A stretch of DNA of 64,000 nucleotides from Hermatobates lingyangjiaoensis (GCA_026182355.1 JAPFBL010000997.1:88501-152500); one strand, 5' to 3'. Counted from the first letter of the stretch, positions 20,761 to 30,875 are shown. A program made the numbers and translations. Notes: generated by a model not told the origin, from the sequence alone.

Positions 20761-21000
20761 CCGTTCTCCGACGTTTAGTGCCTAGCTCCTTTTTTACGCT
20801 AGTGCTGCTCTCTTCGGTTGACTCTTTATTTCTTCATTCGCGCTCCGTTCTTCGACGTGGGGAGATCTCTCTCACTTCGTCCTCTCTACTAGTCTACTCT
20901 CCTGATGACGAACAACAGTTCGAAATATTGAATTCTGTAAGTTTTCTTTGTATTGTCTTTTCTGTGTCGTGCTTTGTGTAATTTAAAGTTATATATATCA
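20761..21000 (+). mobile_element. PLE family G end
   Basis: Contains CGTTCTTCGACGTGGGGAGA, CTACTAGTCTACTCTCCTGA and TTTTCTGTGTCGTGCTTTGT, and ends AATTTAAAGTTATATATA. The same sequence, inverted, is at 31,041-31,200. It holds the family G hammerhead-like core. Confidence 0.65.
20900..20931 (+). ncRNA. Hammerhead-like motif, PLE family G
   Basis: TC, CTGATGA (20,902-20,908), extra C, stem II GAAC-AACA-GTTC, GAAA (20,922-20,925), self-complementary ATAT (20,925-20,928), T, GA. Stem I is short here (2 bp), so this copy is weaker than families A, C and E. Confidence 0.5.
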
Positions 21001-21590
21001 AAAGGTATTTGTGAATGTATACATTTTAGAAACAATAAGAAAACAAATGGGGGAAAAACTAAAAAAAAAATTGATAAAAAACTTATAAAATAGATAAAAA
21101 GGTTTATGTATTAATATATAAAATATATGCAAGTATGTTTGATGAGTTGTAAGATGTCCTTGAATCTATTATATAACTGGCATTGTAGTTTATCTCTTTA
21201 AAGGTTCTGAAACAGAAAAAAAAAAGTATTAGACAGAATAGGCAAAAATGTCTAATGAGTTTCTCTAGGAAAGGTGTCAAAGTTACAAAAATATTTGCCT
21301 TCCTTTCTTGGTCCCATTGATGTTATATCGACAGTATGACATGAATTGGATGAAGTTTGGCAAGTATTTGTTTTAACCCTGACATCTTTGCTTCAGAATG
21401 GTTTTATTGACAATAAGAAGGAATTATTTGAATTATAAGTTTTGTACAACTAATACCAGAGCTAGGAAATTCAATACATCAACAATTAAATAACAATGTA
21501 TTTTTTCAAATTCAAATTGGGATATTTTTGTTTTGTTGGTGTTACTTTTGCTTCTGTTGTATCGTAATCAGTTTTTCTGGATCGAATTTT
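21000..21590. other. Unique-looking intron sequence
   Basis: No repeats, foldbacks or convincing exons recognised. Lies in the 17-kb intron between the two main PH-domain exons. Confidence 0.5.
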
Positions 21591-21599
21591 ACTTATATA

Positions 21600-22181
21600 T
21601 ACCATATATATATATATATATATATATATAACTAGAATTTAAAAAAGAACACATAGAAAGGAAACCACTGAACTCACTACTATATTTCGATGTCCTCGTC
21701 TTCAGGAAAAGAAGTGAATCGCTCCAAAGGCTGATAACGACTGACTTGGCGTTCGAACTGAAGCACTCAAACAGTGTAGCCAAGTTTCGGAGGAAAGGTA
21801 GACAGGAAGATAAAGAGATAAAAGCCAAATAAAAATTAAAAAATGAAAACATATAACTATAATAAAATTAAAAGTTGATAACAACTTTAAAAAAAAAAAA
21901 AAATCAACGATTGAGGTTAAGCCCAGGAGCCGATCTACCGCCCAGAAGACTAATAAGTGCTTCTTCTGAAGCTCTCAGAGTAACTTTCGAATTAGTCTGA
22001 TCAATCTGCCTCAGGACGACCTCTACACGGAAACAGTCATTAAAACTGAGTCCGTGAGAACTGGCATGAGTAGCAACGGGAAGGTCACTGCGTTTGCGAA
22101 CGGATGACCTGTGATTATTCATACGCAGGCTTAGCTTGGTGGAAGCCAAACCCACATAAAAAGAATCACACTGGGTGCAAT

Positions 22182-22229
<48 letters not shown>

Positions 22230-22325
22230 CTACCTTTCTCTTTTCTCCTGAAGACAGAATGACGGAAAATTTGTAAGCGTCTTTCTTTACTTTGTGTGTT
22301 AAAGACAATATATATATATACACGT
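21600..22325 (-). mobile_element. Penelope-like element remnant with GIY-YIG domain
   Basis: Bounded by (TA)n at 21,604-21,630, 22,183-22,224 and 22,310-22,322. From the right, minus strand: a GIY-YIG reading frame, a short A-rich stretch, then a 3' segment holding CTGAAGA, extra C, GA..TC, GAAA, TATA (core near 21,675-21,712). A separate degenerate D-like core is at 22,244-22,280, plus strand. The reverse transcriptase is missing. Confidence 0.7.
21904..22185 (-). pseudogene. GIY-YIG endonuclease domain of a Penelope-like element
   Basis: The open minus-strand frame MDCTQCDSFYVGLASTKLSL, then RMNNHRSSVRKRSDLPVATH, then ASSHGLSFNDCFRVEVVLRQ, ends EEALISLLGG..APGLNLNR and a stop. It has C-x2-C before YVG, R-x3-H in the first helix, H-x3-H and the catalytic-type Glu (EEALI), all typical of the nuclease at the end of the Penelope ORF. 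It is intact for about 94 residues, but no upstream RT frame remains, so it is a remnant despite the good preservation. Confidence 0.8.
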
Positions 22326-22590
22326 AAAAGTTGGGAGCAGTCCTTCTTCAATGCATGCTTTTATAAACTGGATGTCTGTTTCCACTTTGTTCAATTTCGT
22401 CTTATATTTTTCCAAATTACGAAATTTTGTCTTTAATTCCGAGTTCAACAAAAAAATTAAATCACCATAATTTTTATGTTGAACTCGGAATTAAAGACAA
22501 AATTTCGTAATTTGGAAAAATATAAGACGAAATTGAACAAAGTGGAAATAGATATCCAGTTTTTAAAAGCATATATATATGTAGTTCAAT
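22318..22590. mobile_element. Foldback of a PLE N-terminal segment
   Basis: Minus-strand AAAGTTGGGAGCAGTCCTTC..TTCCGAGTTCAAC, 22,325-22,447, returns inverted at 22,478-22,570. The encoded segment includes FLKACIEEGLLPTFT, matching the EGLLP peptide of the other foldbacks. Both ends are (TA)n. Confidence 0.65.
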
Positions 22591-22908
22591 CTACAGAAAG
22601 AAACATAGAGAAATTAAAAGCACACACCTACAGTCTCTAATTTTCGGTTGAACCATCTTCAGGAGAGATAAGAGCGGGAAACCAAGTGCACTGGTACAGA
22701 GACGGTTGGAGACAAGCTAGACAGTCTAGTGGAAGGTTTTGTCCCGTTAACATTGTTGTTCCTTTAAATAATGTTAACTTCATTTTCTTATTTAAAAAAT
22801 TCTTACTTCTGATTATGAAAAAGGTTTTAAATAAAACCGAAACGTTGACAACGACAGTTTGATTTTTTATCCTTGAAAATTGACCGAATCCTGATTAGAG
22901 AACACACC

Positions 22909-22915
<7 letters not shown>
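22583..22915. mobile_element. Joined family C and family B halves
   Basis: 22,583-22,715 is a single left half of family C, with its minus-strand core at about 22,632-22,664. At GGAGACAAGCTAGACAGTC it switches to the right half of family B (TTCCTTTAAATAATGTTAAC, AAACCGAAACGTTGACAACG) to 22,912. Two families joined without (TA)n between them suggest template switching or recombination. Confidence 0.6.
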
Positions 22916-22950
<35 letters not shown>

Positions 22951-23125
22951 ATTATTAAATTTCTTCCCAACTTCTCTATGTATTATTTTTCGATACAGTT
23001 TTTTAAGATTGAAAAACTGTATCGAAAAATAATACATAGAGAAGTTGGGAAGAAATTTAATAATGTTTGTATAAACGAAGGTCTGCTACCTAGTTACACT
23101 ATATATATATATATATATATATATA
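22915..23125. mobile_element. (TA)n and short PLE palindrome
   Basis: (TA)n at 22,913-22,946, then a palindrome centred near 23,010 (AAATTTCTTCCCAACTTCTC inverted as GAGAAGTTGGGAAGAAATTT). The right arm encodes KKFNNVCINEGLLPSYT, the recurrent N-terminal peptide. (TA)n follows at 23,100-23,126. Confidence 0.65.
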
Positions 23126-23482
23126 TCCACTTAAAATTCGAAAAAACGATCCAAACTGGACGCAAATCAGTTCACAAACGAAGAAATGCAACACACAGAG
23201 AAAGAGACACACTTACAAACTCAAATTTTGTAACAAACTCAAATGGGCGACCAAGCACGCCGGAAACACAACGGCAGGAAAACGTGGGTTTTCCTGCCGT
23301 TGTGTTTCCGGCGTGCTTGGTCGACCATTCTCTCTTTTCTCCTGAAGACGGATCATCCGAAAATTTGAGTTTGTAAGTGTGTCTCTTTCTCTGTGTGTTG
23401 CATTTCTTCGTTTGTGAACTGATTTGTGTCCAGTTTGGATCGTTTTTTCGAATTTTAAGTGGATATATATATATATACAGTT
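23126..23482. mobile_element. PLE family D palindrome
   Basis: Left arm 23,127-23,290 (CCACTTAAAATTCGAAAAAA, GAAGAAATGCAACACACAGA) is inverted at 23,290-23,462, with the centre at CCGTTGTGTTTCCGGCG/CGCCGGAAACACAACGG. The left core is partly deleted; the right core is intact. Ends in (TA)n. Confidence 0.8.
23339..23369 (+). ncRNA. Hammerhead-like motif, PLE family D
   Basis: CTC, CTGAAGA (23,342-23,348), extra C, hairpin GGATCATCC, GAAA (23,359-23,362), self-complementary AATT, T at the cleavage position, GAG pairing with CTC. Further family D copies at 31.4 and 34.8 kb have one or two stem II mismatches. Confidence 0.6.
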
Positions 23483-23785
23483 AGCAGATATGGAAAGTTT
23501 TATGTCTGTTTTGTAGAAATAGATTGGGGCAGTCTTAGATGAAACAAATAGACAGTATTGGAGAGTTTGAATAGAGTATCTGGTGTTCATCTTCTCTATC
23601 CTACTAGTACAGATATAGAATACTGACGTGTGGCTACACCAGAATGCCTGAGTAGAGGAGCCATAACGAGACAAGTAGACCAATCAAGATGAGGTACGTG
23701 GTCATCAGACTCTTGGCTTCCGTGCTCTCCTTCATCTGGAACAAAGGCTTCACTTAGACTAGATGAGGTGTGTAGTTAGGGAGGA
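23483..23785. other. Unique intron sequence, possible PLE interior
   Basis: Sequence following the (TA)n run, with ACATAAAACTTTCC-like stretches on the minus strand. No clear inverted copy or protein match recognised. Confidence 0.3.
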
Positions 23786-25178
23786 TAAGAGATCCGTACT
23801 GAGGATAGGGATAGGAGGCCATGTTAGGTGAGTGGTTAACGTGCACGCCTATGAGGGATAGGGGGCCAGGTTAGCTGAGTAGTTAAGATGCTAGCTTCTG
23901 TGAGAAAGGGGGCCATGTTAGCTGAGTAGTTTTACGTGCTCGTCTCTGAGGCATATTGGCCAGGTTAGCTCATTGGTTAACGTGCTGATCTTTGAGTCAT
24001 AGGGGGCCAGGTTATCTGAGTGGTTAACGTGCTCGCCACTGAGGGATAGCATGACTAGGTTAGCTGAGTAGTTAACATGCTAACTTCTGTGGGAAAGGGG
24101 GCCATATTAGATGAGTAGTTTTACGTGCTCGTCTCTGAGGCATATTGGCCAGGTTAGCTCACTGGTTAACGTGCTGTCTTCTGAGTCATAAGGGACCAGG
24201 TTAGCTGAGTGGTTAATGTGCTAGCCTCTGAGTCATAAGGGGCAGGTTAGCTCAGTGGTAACGTGCTTGATTCTGAAAGATAGGGGGCCTAGGTTAGTTC
24301 AGTGGTAACGTGTTCACCCCTGAGGGTCACGGGGACATTTTAGCTCAATGGTTAACGTGCTCGCCTCTGAGGGATAAGGGCAGGTTAGCTCACTGGTTAA
24401 CGTGCTAGCCTCTGAGGGATAGGGGGCCAGGTTAGCTCACTGGTTAAAGTGTTTGCCTCTGAGGGATAGGGCGCAGGTTAGCTCAGTGATTAACGTGCTC
24501 GCATCATAAGATTAAGGGGCTCCTTTAGCTCTGTGGTTATCGTGCTCGCCTCTGAGGGATAGGGGTCAGGTTAGCTCACTGGTTAACGTGCTAGCCTCTG
24601 AGGGATAGTGGATCAGGTTAGCTCACTGATTAACGTACTCGCATCATAAGAATAAGGGGCTCCTTTAGCTCTGTGGTTATCGTGCTCGCCTCTGAGGGAT
24701 AGGGGTCAGGTTAGCTCACTGTTTAACGTGCTAGCCTCTGAGGGATAAGGGACCAGGTTAGCTCACTGATTAACGTACTCGCATCATAAGAATAAGGGGC
24801 TCCTTTAGCTCTGTGGTTATCGTGCTCGCCTCTGAGGGATAGGGGTCAGGTTAGCTCACTGTTTAACGTGCTAGCCTCTGAGGGATAGTGGATCAGGTTA
24901 GCTCACTGGTTAACGTGCTAGCCTCTGAGGGATAAGGGACCAGGTTAGCTCACTGATTAACGTACTCGCATCATAAGAATAAGGGGCTCCTTTAGCTCTG
25001 TGGTTATCGTGCTCGCCTCTGAGGGATAGGGGGCCTAGGTTAGCTCAGTGGTTAACGTGCTAGCCTCTGTGGGAAAGGGGGGCAGGTTACTATCTGTGGC
25101 CCTCGACTTATTAGAGGTGGGAGGTGTGGATATCTCAGCACGTTGTCCCAAGGAAAAACTAGGTTGAGCGGTCACACG
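23786..25178 (+). mobile_element. SINE with a tandemly expanded tRNA-like head
   Basis: About 25-28 units of roughly 45-50 bp: GGTTAGCTCAGTGGTTAACG, TGCTCGCCTCTGAGGGATAG, GGGCCA. This matches the first half (A-box side) of the SINE read on the minus strand at 1,495-1,640. The array ends in a SINE-like body at 25,098-25,165 (GGCCCTCGACTTATTAGAGG, CTCAGCACGTTGTCCC). A larger unit with GCATCATAAGAATAAGGGGC recurs four times. No B box was seen in the repeat units. Confidence 0.75.
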
Positions 25179-25189
25179 AAACAACAATT

Positions 25190-25560
25190 AGTGTTCAAAT
25201 CACAATAGGAAATGGGAAACAAAGACTAAGATCTTTCAACTGTACAAGTGGTTTTGTCAGAGTCAAAAGCCCAACTTAAATAAAATATACGAGTATATAT
25301 ATACGTTTCACGATGAATCACAAACACAGAACTAAGGAACAAACACACTTACTGTCTCTAATTTTCGGTTGAACCGTCATCAAAGAGTTTAGAAAGGGAC
25401 ACCAAGCTCACTTGTGAAGCGACGGTTGTTGGAGACCTGGTCAACTCTCCTGATGACGGTTCAACCGAAAATTAGAGACAGTAAGTGTGTGTCTTCCTTA
25501 GTTCTGTGTTTGTGATTCATCGTGAAACGTTTCTTGTCCTTTTGGATTGTTTTCCTGTTT
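25190..25560. mobile_element. PLE family A half and family C-like palindrome
   Basis: 25,190-25,275 is a single family A copy with core mutations (CTGTACAAGTGGTTTTGTCA). After (TA)n a palindrome spans 25,300-25,530 with CGTTTCACGATGAATCACAA ends and family C cores. The left core is damaged (CTTTGATGACGG) and the right one intact. Confidence 0.7.
25446..25478 (+). ncRNA. Hammerhead-like motif, family C variant
   Basis: TCTC (25,446-25,449), CTGATGA (25,450-25,456), extra C, hairpin GGTTCAACC, GAAA (25,467-25,470), AATT, A, GAGA. Compared with the 12.2-kb copy, position 7 of the first box is T instead of A (CTGATGA versus CTGAAGA), which is the variable position in the hammerhead core. Confidence 0.6.
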
Positions 25561-25855
25561 AATATATATATATATATATTATATTTACTCTTCTTTATAT
25601 AATCTAGGAGGTCTCAGAGCTTATTTTTTCTTCATTCTGAAAACACGGGGGTTTCACGCACACCGCAGCTACTAGGTGACCAACCACCAGCTACTCGCCA
25701 AGCCGACACTCAGTCACCGCCCAGTATTCAGACCAGCAACACCTAAGATATGTATATGAGACAAAATGTCGTAGGAAGAATCAGAATGAAGAAAAAATAA
25801 GCTCTAAGACCACCTAGATCATATATATATATATATATATATATATTAGGTATGT
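25561..25855. mobile_element. Foldback between (TA)n runs
   Basis: CTAGGAGGTCTCAGAGCTTA at 25,605 returns inverted at 25,788-25,818 (TAAGCTCTAAGACCACCTAG), with arms of about 45 bp including ATTTTTTCTTCATTCTGA. The unpaired centre is GC-richer (CACACCGCAGCTACTAGGTG). No hammerhead core seen, so the family is unassigned. Confidence 0.6.
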
Positions 25856-26284
25856 ATATTGAACATAATTATATGAATATAATTGACAGAGATAATTTTA
25901 ATTGTTGTTTCTTGTTATTAAGGCACGGAAACAGATTGTTATATGGTCCAAGCTTTTGATATACTATTCTTAACATGATTCAAGATATATATACAGTAAA
26001 TATATATTTAGCAAAATAAAAATCATTTAAAAAAAATATCATTTATTTTATCATATAAATATATAAAACATCAATCAATTATATACACAGTGAAAACAAA
26101 CAAACAAAACTTGTAAATTGAAATATTCAATTTATTTACCTAACATAAAATAACATTAATAGGAGGATTGTGTCTTTATAATATTACCTTAGAACATTCG
26201 TATTTTATTTAACAGTTGGTTCAAGTTTGTTTCTAAAATTATCCATTTTTAACCTCTTGATGTAATAGTTTGTTATATATTTGT

Positions 26285-27105
26285 TACATTTATTTATAAT
26301 ACATTTGTAGTACTGTTGTCATCGAGCACGCAAGCCTCTGGGCTACTCCTGCTCCATGCCTTTATTTTATTGCTAGTGTTTATGTTTCGCAAATTTTAAA
26401 TTAATTTTTTTTTTACATTTATATATAATATATTTGCAATACTGTCATCGGCGAGCACACAAGCTAGTGGGCTACTCTGGCTCCATCTCTTTAGTTTATT
26501 ACCAGTGTTTATATTAGGCAAATATTGAATCTTATTACATTTATATGTAATACATTTGCACTACTCTCATCGGCAAGCACGCAAGCTAGTGGGCTACTCT
26601 GGCTCCATGTCTTTAGTTTATTACCAGTGTTTATATTACGCAAATATTAAATCTTATTACATTTATATGTAATACATTGCAATACTGTCATCGGCGAGCA
26701 CGCAAGCTATTGGGCTACTCTGGTTCCATGTCTTTAGTTTATTACCAGTGTTTATATTACGCAAATATTAAATCTTATTACATTTATATGTAATACATTT
26801 GCAATACTGTCATCGGCGAGCATGCAAGCTATTGGGCTACTCTGGTTCCATGTCTTTAGTTTATTACCAGTGTTTATATTACGCAAATATTAAATCTTAT
26901 TACATTTACATATAATACATTAGCACTACTGTCATCGGCGAGCACGCAAGCCAGTGGGCTACCCTGGCTCCATGCCTTTAGTTTATTACTAGTGTTTATA
27001 TTACTCAAATATGCAATTAAAAAAAAATGTTACATTTATGTATAATACATTTCCACTACTGTTATCAGCGAGTACGCAAGACACTTGCTACCCTGGCTCC
27101 AATTT
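26285..27105. repeat. About 122-bp satellite, seven copies
   Basis: Unit: ATTACATTTATATGTAATAC, ACTGTCATCGGCGAGCACGC, AAGCTATTGGGCTACTCTGG, CATGTCTTTAGTTTATTACC, GTTTATATTACGCAAATATT. The outer copies are more diverged than the inner ones, the usual pattern of unequal crossing over. Confidence 0.92.
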
Positions 27106-27490
27106 TGGGAATATACTGATAATTTTCTTGTATTTAACATTATTCAGGTAATAAATAATATATATTTAATATGAGGTCGCTGTCTCCACGGGAAATGAGT
27201 GAACAAACAAACAAACTCACAAACTTTATATATAGAGATAAACAGCTAATTATTACAAGCCGTTAAGACCGGAACTAATTTATCTGAGAGTCAACTGTAA
27301 CGTCATTGAACGGAGCTGGTCATTATCTATCCACCTGTTGTCTGTTAATTTGCCAAATTTATTTACGGCTTATTTAATTCGTGAATGATTTCATTAACTT
27401 CCTCAACTCATTCATAATTTTTTTGAAAAAATATCTTTAAATGTTTATTTTTTTTTTGTTTGTAGGATGTTGGAAGTTATCATAACAAAT
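27106..27490. other. Unique intron sequence
   Basis: AT-rich with TGAGTGAACAAACAAACAAA; no feature recognised. Confidence 0.4.
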
Positions 27491-27494
27491 GTAA

Positions 27495-27895
27495 TTAAAT
27501 CATTAGTTGTGCAATCCGTAATTGTGTGATATTTACTAATTCTGAGGTAAAATGGATAAACAAACAAAAGTCTCCACACAAATGAAGTTTTATTCAACGC
27601 GTTTCGAACACTTTGTGTTCATCATCAGGAAGACACTATAATACAAATTATATCTAATTAGTTACAAAAATTAGAGTGAAATAATAAAATTCAATTAAGA
27701 GAATTCAAGAATTAAGAGAATCCTTGGGTATGTCTTGAATTCTTTTAATTGAATTTTATTATTTCACTCTAATTTTTGTAACTAATTAGATATAATTTGT
27801 ATTCTTCCTGATGATAAACACAAAGTGTTCGAAACGCGTTGAATAAAACTTCATTTGTATGGAGACTTCTGTTGGTTTATCCATTTTACCTCAGA
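27495..27895. mobile_element. PLE family E foldback
   Basis: Starts CATTAGTTGTGCAATCCGTA, then GAGGTAAAATGGATAAACAA; inverted right arm ends CCATTTTACCTCAGAA at about 27,894. Both arms have the family E core (minus strand near 27,596-27,634, plus strand near 27,800-27,840). The extended end is on the left here and on the right at 18.3 kb. A first-box mutation (GATGATAAACAC) is present in the right arm. Confidence 0.75.
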
Positions 27896-28019
27896 AATAT
27901 AATTAGCTAGCTTACTTGTGGATTTATCAAATTTTATCCACATACTTGCAATGGTTGTCCCTGTGCTTTGTTAATGTTTATTTGTTTATTTTTATTATTT
28001 GTGGGTGACTATAGCACTG

Positions 28020-28285
28020 CGTCTTTAAAAAAAATCTATTGTACTTCCCCTCTTCTGTACTAAAGTACCCCAGCAGTTAGCTTCAACGCATCCAAGAAGC
28101 TCAGCACTTTTGCTGGTTCCAGCGGTAAAAGTGTTTCTATGGTTTGTTGAGTGTCCTGAAGCACCTGCCTCTCTGCAGCAAAGTTGACTTACAAGTTATC
28201 AGCAGGTGCAACGGTGTTTCTTTCTCTTTGCAGAATCTGCATAAATCATCATTGATAATGTCCATTCAGGCTCCCTATGTTTCGG
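28020..28285 (-). pseudogene. Non-LTR retrotransposon C-terminal fragment
   Basis: Minus-strand frame from about 28,263: MDIINDDLCRFCKEKETPLH, then LLITCKSTLLQRGRC, followed by stops. C-x2-C-x8-H-x4-C with ETPLHLL is the zinc-knuckle-like tail common after the RT/RNase H of Jockey/R1-type non-LTR elements. Further frames downstream (LLGYFSTEEGKYNRFF) keep the sense of the family's end but are interrupted. Upstream it adjoins the 99-bp repeat. Confidence 0.6.
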
Positions 28286-28760
28286 GAGAAAGAAACTTCC
28301 TTTCTCCTTCTTCGGGACAGTCTTCTTGGGGTCCTCAGGTGAACTTGTGGGAGGTTGGCTCCTACTAGTTAGCGCTTTTAGACCCTCGGCGCTTCCGGAA
28401 GATGGTCTACAAACTTCTTTCTCCTTCTTCAGGTCCTCAGGTGCACTTGTGGGAGGTTGGCTCCTACTAGTTAGCGCTTTTAGACCCTCGGCGCTTCCGG
28501 AAGATGGTCTCCAAACTTCTTTCTCCTTCTTCAGGTCCTCAGGTGCACTTGTGGGAGGTTGGCTCCTACTAGTTAGCGCTTTTGGACCATCTGCGCTTCC
28601 GGAGGATGGTCTCCAAACTTCTTTCTCCTTCTTCAGGTCCTTAGGTGCACTTATGGGAGGTTGGCTCCCACTAGTTAGTGCTTTTGGACCCTCTGCGCTT
28701 CCGGAGGATAGTCTCCGGACTTCCTTCTCCTTAGTATCATACAGGGGAAAATCCCTGAAG
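28286..28760 (-). repeat. 99-bp coding-like tandem repeat, four units
   Basis: Four units of about 99 bp (33 codons) with CTCCTACTAGTTAGCGCTTT, GCGCTTCCGGAAGATGGTCT and CTTCTTTCTCCTTCTTCAGG. The minus strand is open for 188 codons with a repeated EDLKKEKEVWRPSSGSAEGL / KALTSRSQPPTSAP unit, charged and Pro/Ser-rich. The plus strand is also open for 149 codons. Because the unit is a multiple of three, open frames are expected on both strands. Lying next to a non-LTR tail, it is most simply part of that element. Confidence 0.6.
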
Positions 28761-29110
28761 CTCAATCGGGGGTAGTTTGTCCGCTCCGTCAGAGCAACGC
28801 ATACCGGAGTAAGGCTATTTACTCAAGGTGGTCGACTGGTACCCTTGAGGCTCCGTTCATAATACAGTAACCCCTGTATCATCCATCCTTCTGCACGGAT
28901 CGCATAACACCTTAGATTAGGGCTGAGATAAAAGGAGGGGATTTGGGGATTAGGAAGGATGTGAAACGAAGGTGGTCAGGCCCAGCCCCTGATCACCTTC
29001 TTCTCCTCTTTCGTTTGTCCCTGCATACAGCAGGTTAACAGGGAAGCCTCGTGAAGGCCGGAGTTGACTGCTAGAGGCTATTAGAGGCACATAATCACTC
29101 CATTACTACC
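28761..29110. other. GC-richer block, probably part of the same retroelement
   Basis: Higher GC than its surroundings, with GTCCGCTCCGTCAGAGCAAC, GGTGGTCAGGCCCAGCCCCT and GTGAAGGCCGGAGTTGACTG. It continues directly from the 99-bp repeats on the side that would be upstream for a minus-strand retrotransposon. No protein match recognised. Confidence 0.35.
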
Positions 29111-29925
29111 CCTAATGGTCATTGCATCGGCTAGTCGTACAGTAAGCTGTAGTAGTTTTGTTGTAAATTCAAATGGAGTATCCATTGGCATCATACGAAC
29201 GCGTTGTAGCAGTACATTGTGGCCGAAAAATGACATTTACTGCCCCCCCCATCACAATATAAATAGAAAAAAAACATTCCAAAATAATAACAAATGAAGA
29301 AATTTTGTATTCTATGTATTTCACTATAATACATTCCATAAATAAATAAACTTACTTTTCAGTATCCATAATATTTAAATAATTTTAAGTCACTATTTTT
29401 TTTTTACAAGAAAACATACTTTTAAGATCAAGAAAAAAATAATGGTTTTTGTTTTTAAATGGCTGCCTCAATTATGTTATAAATGAATGAATTAATTAAT
29501 GAATTATTAATTATTAATGAATTAATTATTCAATAATTTGTTTACTAATAGCCTATAGCCTAGTCCCATTGCATAGTCGTGGTGGATTTATATTTCGTAG
29601 AAGGATGCTGGAACTTATGTTTTGTTTGATTAGTCAAACATTTGTTCGACAACTATCCATCACACCAAGTAATGCATCATGAAATATATTTTTTAAATAG
29701 GGTTAATTTTTTACATTTAACAATTTTATTATATTATTATATCATCTTAACTTATTAGAACATTTCAAATTTTTTTAAATAAACCTCTAAATAATAATTT
29801 TATTTCAGTTAAAAACTGTACAGGTCAATGAAAAGAATGTAAATATATGTAAACAATTCCGACCAGTAGGGCAGGTGATTCATTATTCCAAAAACAAAAT
29901 TTCAGTTTATATAATTTATTTGGGA
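29111..29925. other. AT-rich intron, nothing recognised
   Basis: Homopolymer-rich unique sequence with ATTAATGAATTAATT-type short repeats near 29,485-29,530. Confidence 0.4.
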
Positions 29926-30065
29926 GCACCTGAACCACAACTCTGATTTTAAAACAAAATTATATAAGCCTTCCCGGGGATATATCAAATAATTTCATAA
30001 ATTATCACGTCGATTGGATGTATGGTTTTTGAATCTATGGAGTACAGACAGACACACATTCATTC
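29926..30065 (-). mobile_element. Helitron-like fragment
   Basis: Minus strand: GAATGTGTGTCTGTCTGTAC, TCAAAAACCATACATCCAAT, CGACGTGATAATTTATGAAA, ATATCCCCGGGAAGGCTTAT, ending with CAGAGTTGTGGTTCAGG. The same sequence occurs twice at 40.44-40.76 kb. TCTATATATAT starts with this kind of continuation are common at 5' ends of animal Helitrons; the assignment is by resemblance only. Confidence 0.45.
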
Positions 30066-30279
30066 ATATATATATATAAAAAGATTTCACATAAACACGT
30101 GAAACAACAATCAATGATCAAACCACAATAAGAAATGGGAAAACAAGACTAAGATCTTTCAACCGTAACAAGCGGTCTTCGTCAGAAGATCAGTTGGGTT
30201 TTTGACTCTGACGAAGACCGCTTGTTACGGTTGAAAGATCTTAGTCTTGTTTTCCCATTTCTTATTGTGGTTTGATCAT

Positions 30280-30324
<45 letters not shown>
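30066..30324. mobile_element. PLE family A palindrome plus (TA)n
   Basis: AAGATTTCACATAAACACGT leads into two inverted family A copies meeting at TCAGAAGATCAG (about 30,185-30,190). Right copy intact, left copy lacking part of stem I. (TA)n at 30,283-30,324. Confidence 0.8.
30204..30246 (+). ncRNA. Hammerhead-like motif, PLE family A (intact)
   Basis: GACT (30,204-30,207), CTGACGA (30,208-30,214), extra A, stem II GACCG-CTTGTTA-CGGTT, GAAA (30,233-30,236), self-complementary AGATCT (30,236-30,241), T, AGTC (30,243-30,246). Four stem I pairs are all Watson-Crick. One of the best copies for testing cleavage, which would be expected after T30,242 if it acts as a hammerhead. Confidence 0.65.
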
Positions 30325-30326
<2 letters not shown>

Positions 30327-30850
30327 TGTATAATGTAATCGGGATTCAGTCAATTTTCCAGGATCAAAATCAAACTCTCAATGCCGACGTTTCGGTTTTA
30401 TTTAAAACCTTTTTCATAGGCCTACAAACAAAGGATGACAAGAAATCATATATAAACATCAACATATAACTAACATCAAAATGGAATATTACAGTTGTGA
30501 AAAAACAAAAATATATATACAAGTAGAAGTAATAGAAAAGCAATAAACATTTTTATGAACTTACAGAAGTCAGAAAAAAAAAAAAAAAAAAAAATTCTGA
30601 CTTCTGTAAGTTCATAAAAATGTTTATTGCTTTTCTATTACTTCTACTTGTATATATATTTTTGTTTTTTCACAACTGTAATATTCCATTTTGATGTTAG
30701 TTATATGTTGATGTTTATATATGATTTCTTGTCATCCTTTGTTTGTAGGCCTATGAAAAAGGTTTTAAATAAAACCGAAACGTCGGCATTGAGAGTTTGA
30801 TTTTGATCCTAGAAAATTGACCGAATCCCGATTACATTATACACCTATTC
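30325..30850. mobile_element. PLE family B palindrome (long arm version)
   Basis: Near-perfect foldback of two arms of about 250 bp around a 20-bp A run at 30,574-30,594. Arms carry GGTGTATAATGTAATCGGGA, CGACGTTTCGGTTTTATTTA, GGCCTACAAACAAAGGATGA and TATAACTAACATCAAAATGG. The arms match almost base for base, so the inversion is recent or under gene conversion. Confidence 0.85.
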
Positions 30851-30875
30851 TAACCAACGGTTGATATATTATTGA

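Noticed and set aside
23786..25098. Cluster of tRNA genes
   Set aside because: Units resemble only the D-arm/A-box half of a tRNA. No anticodon stem, B box or acceptor stem could be paired, so they are SINE-head repeats.
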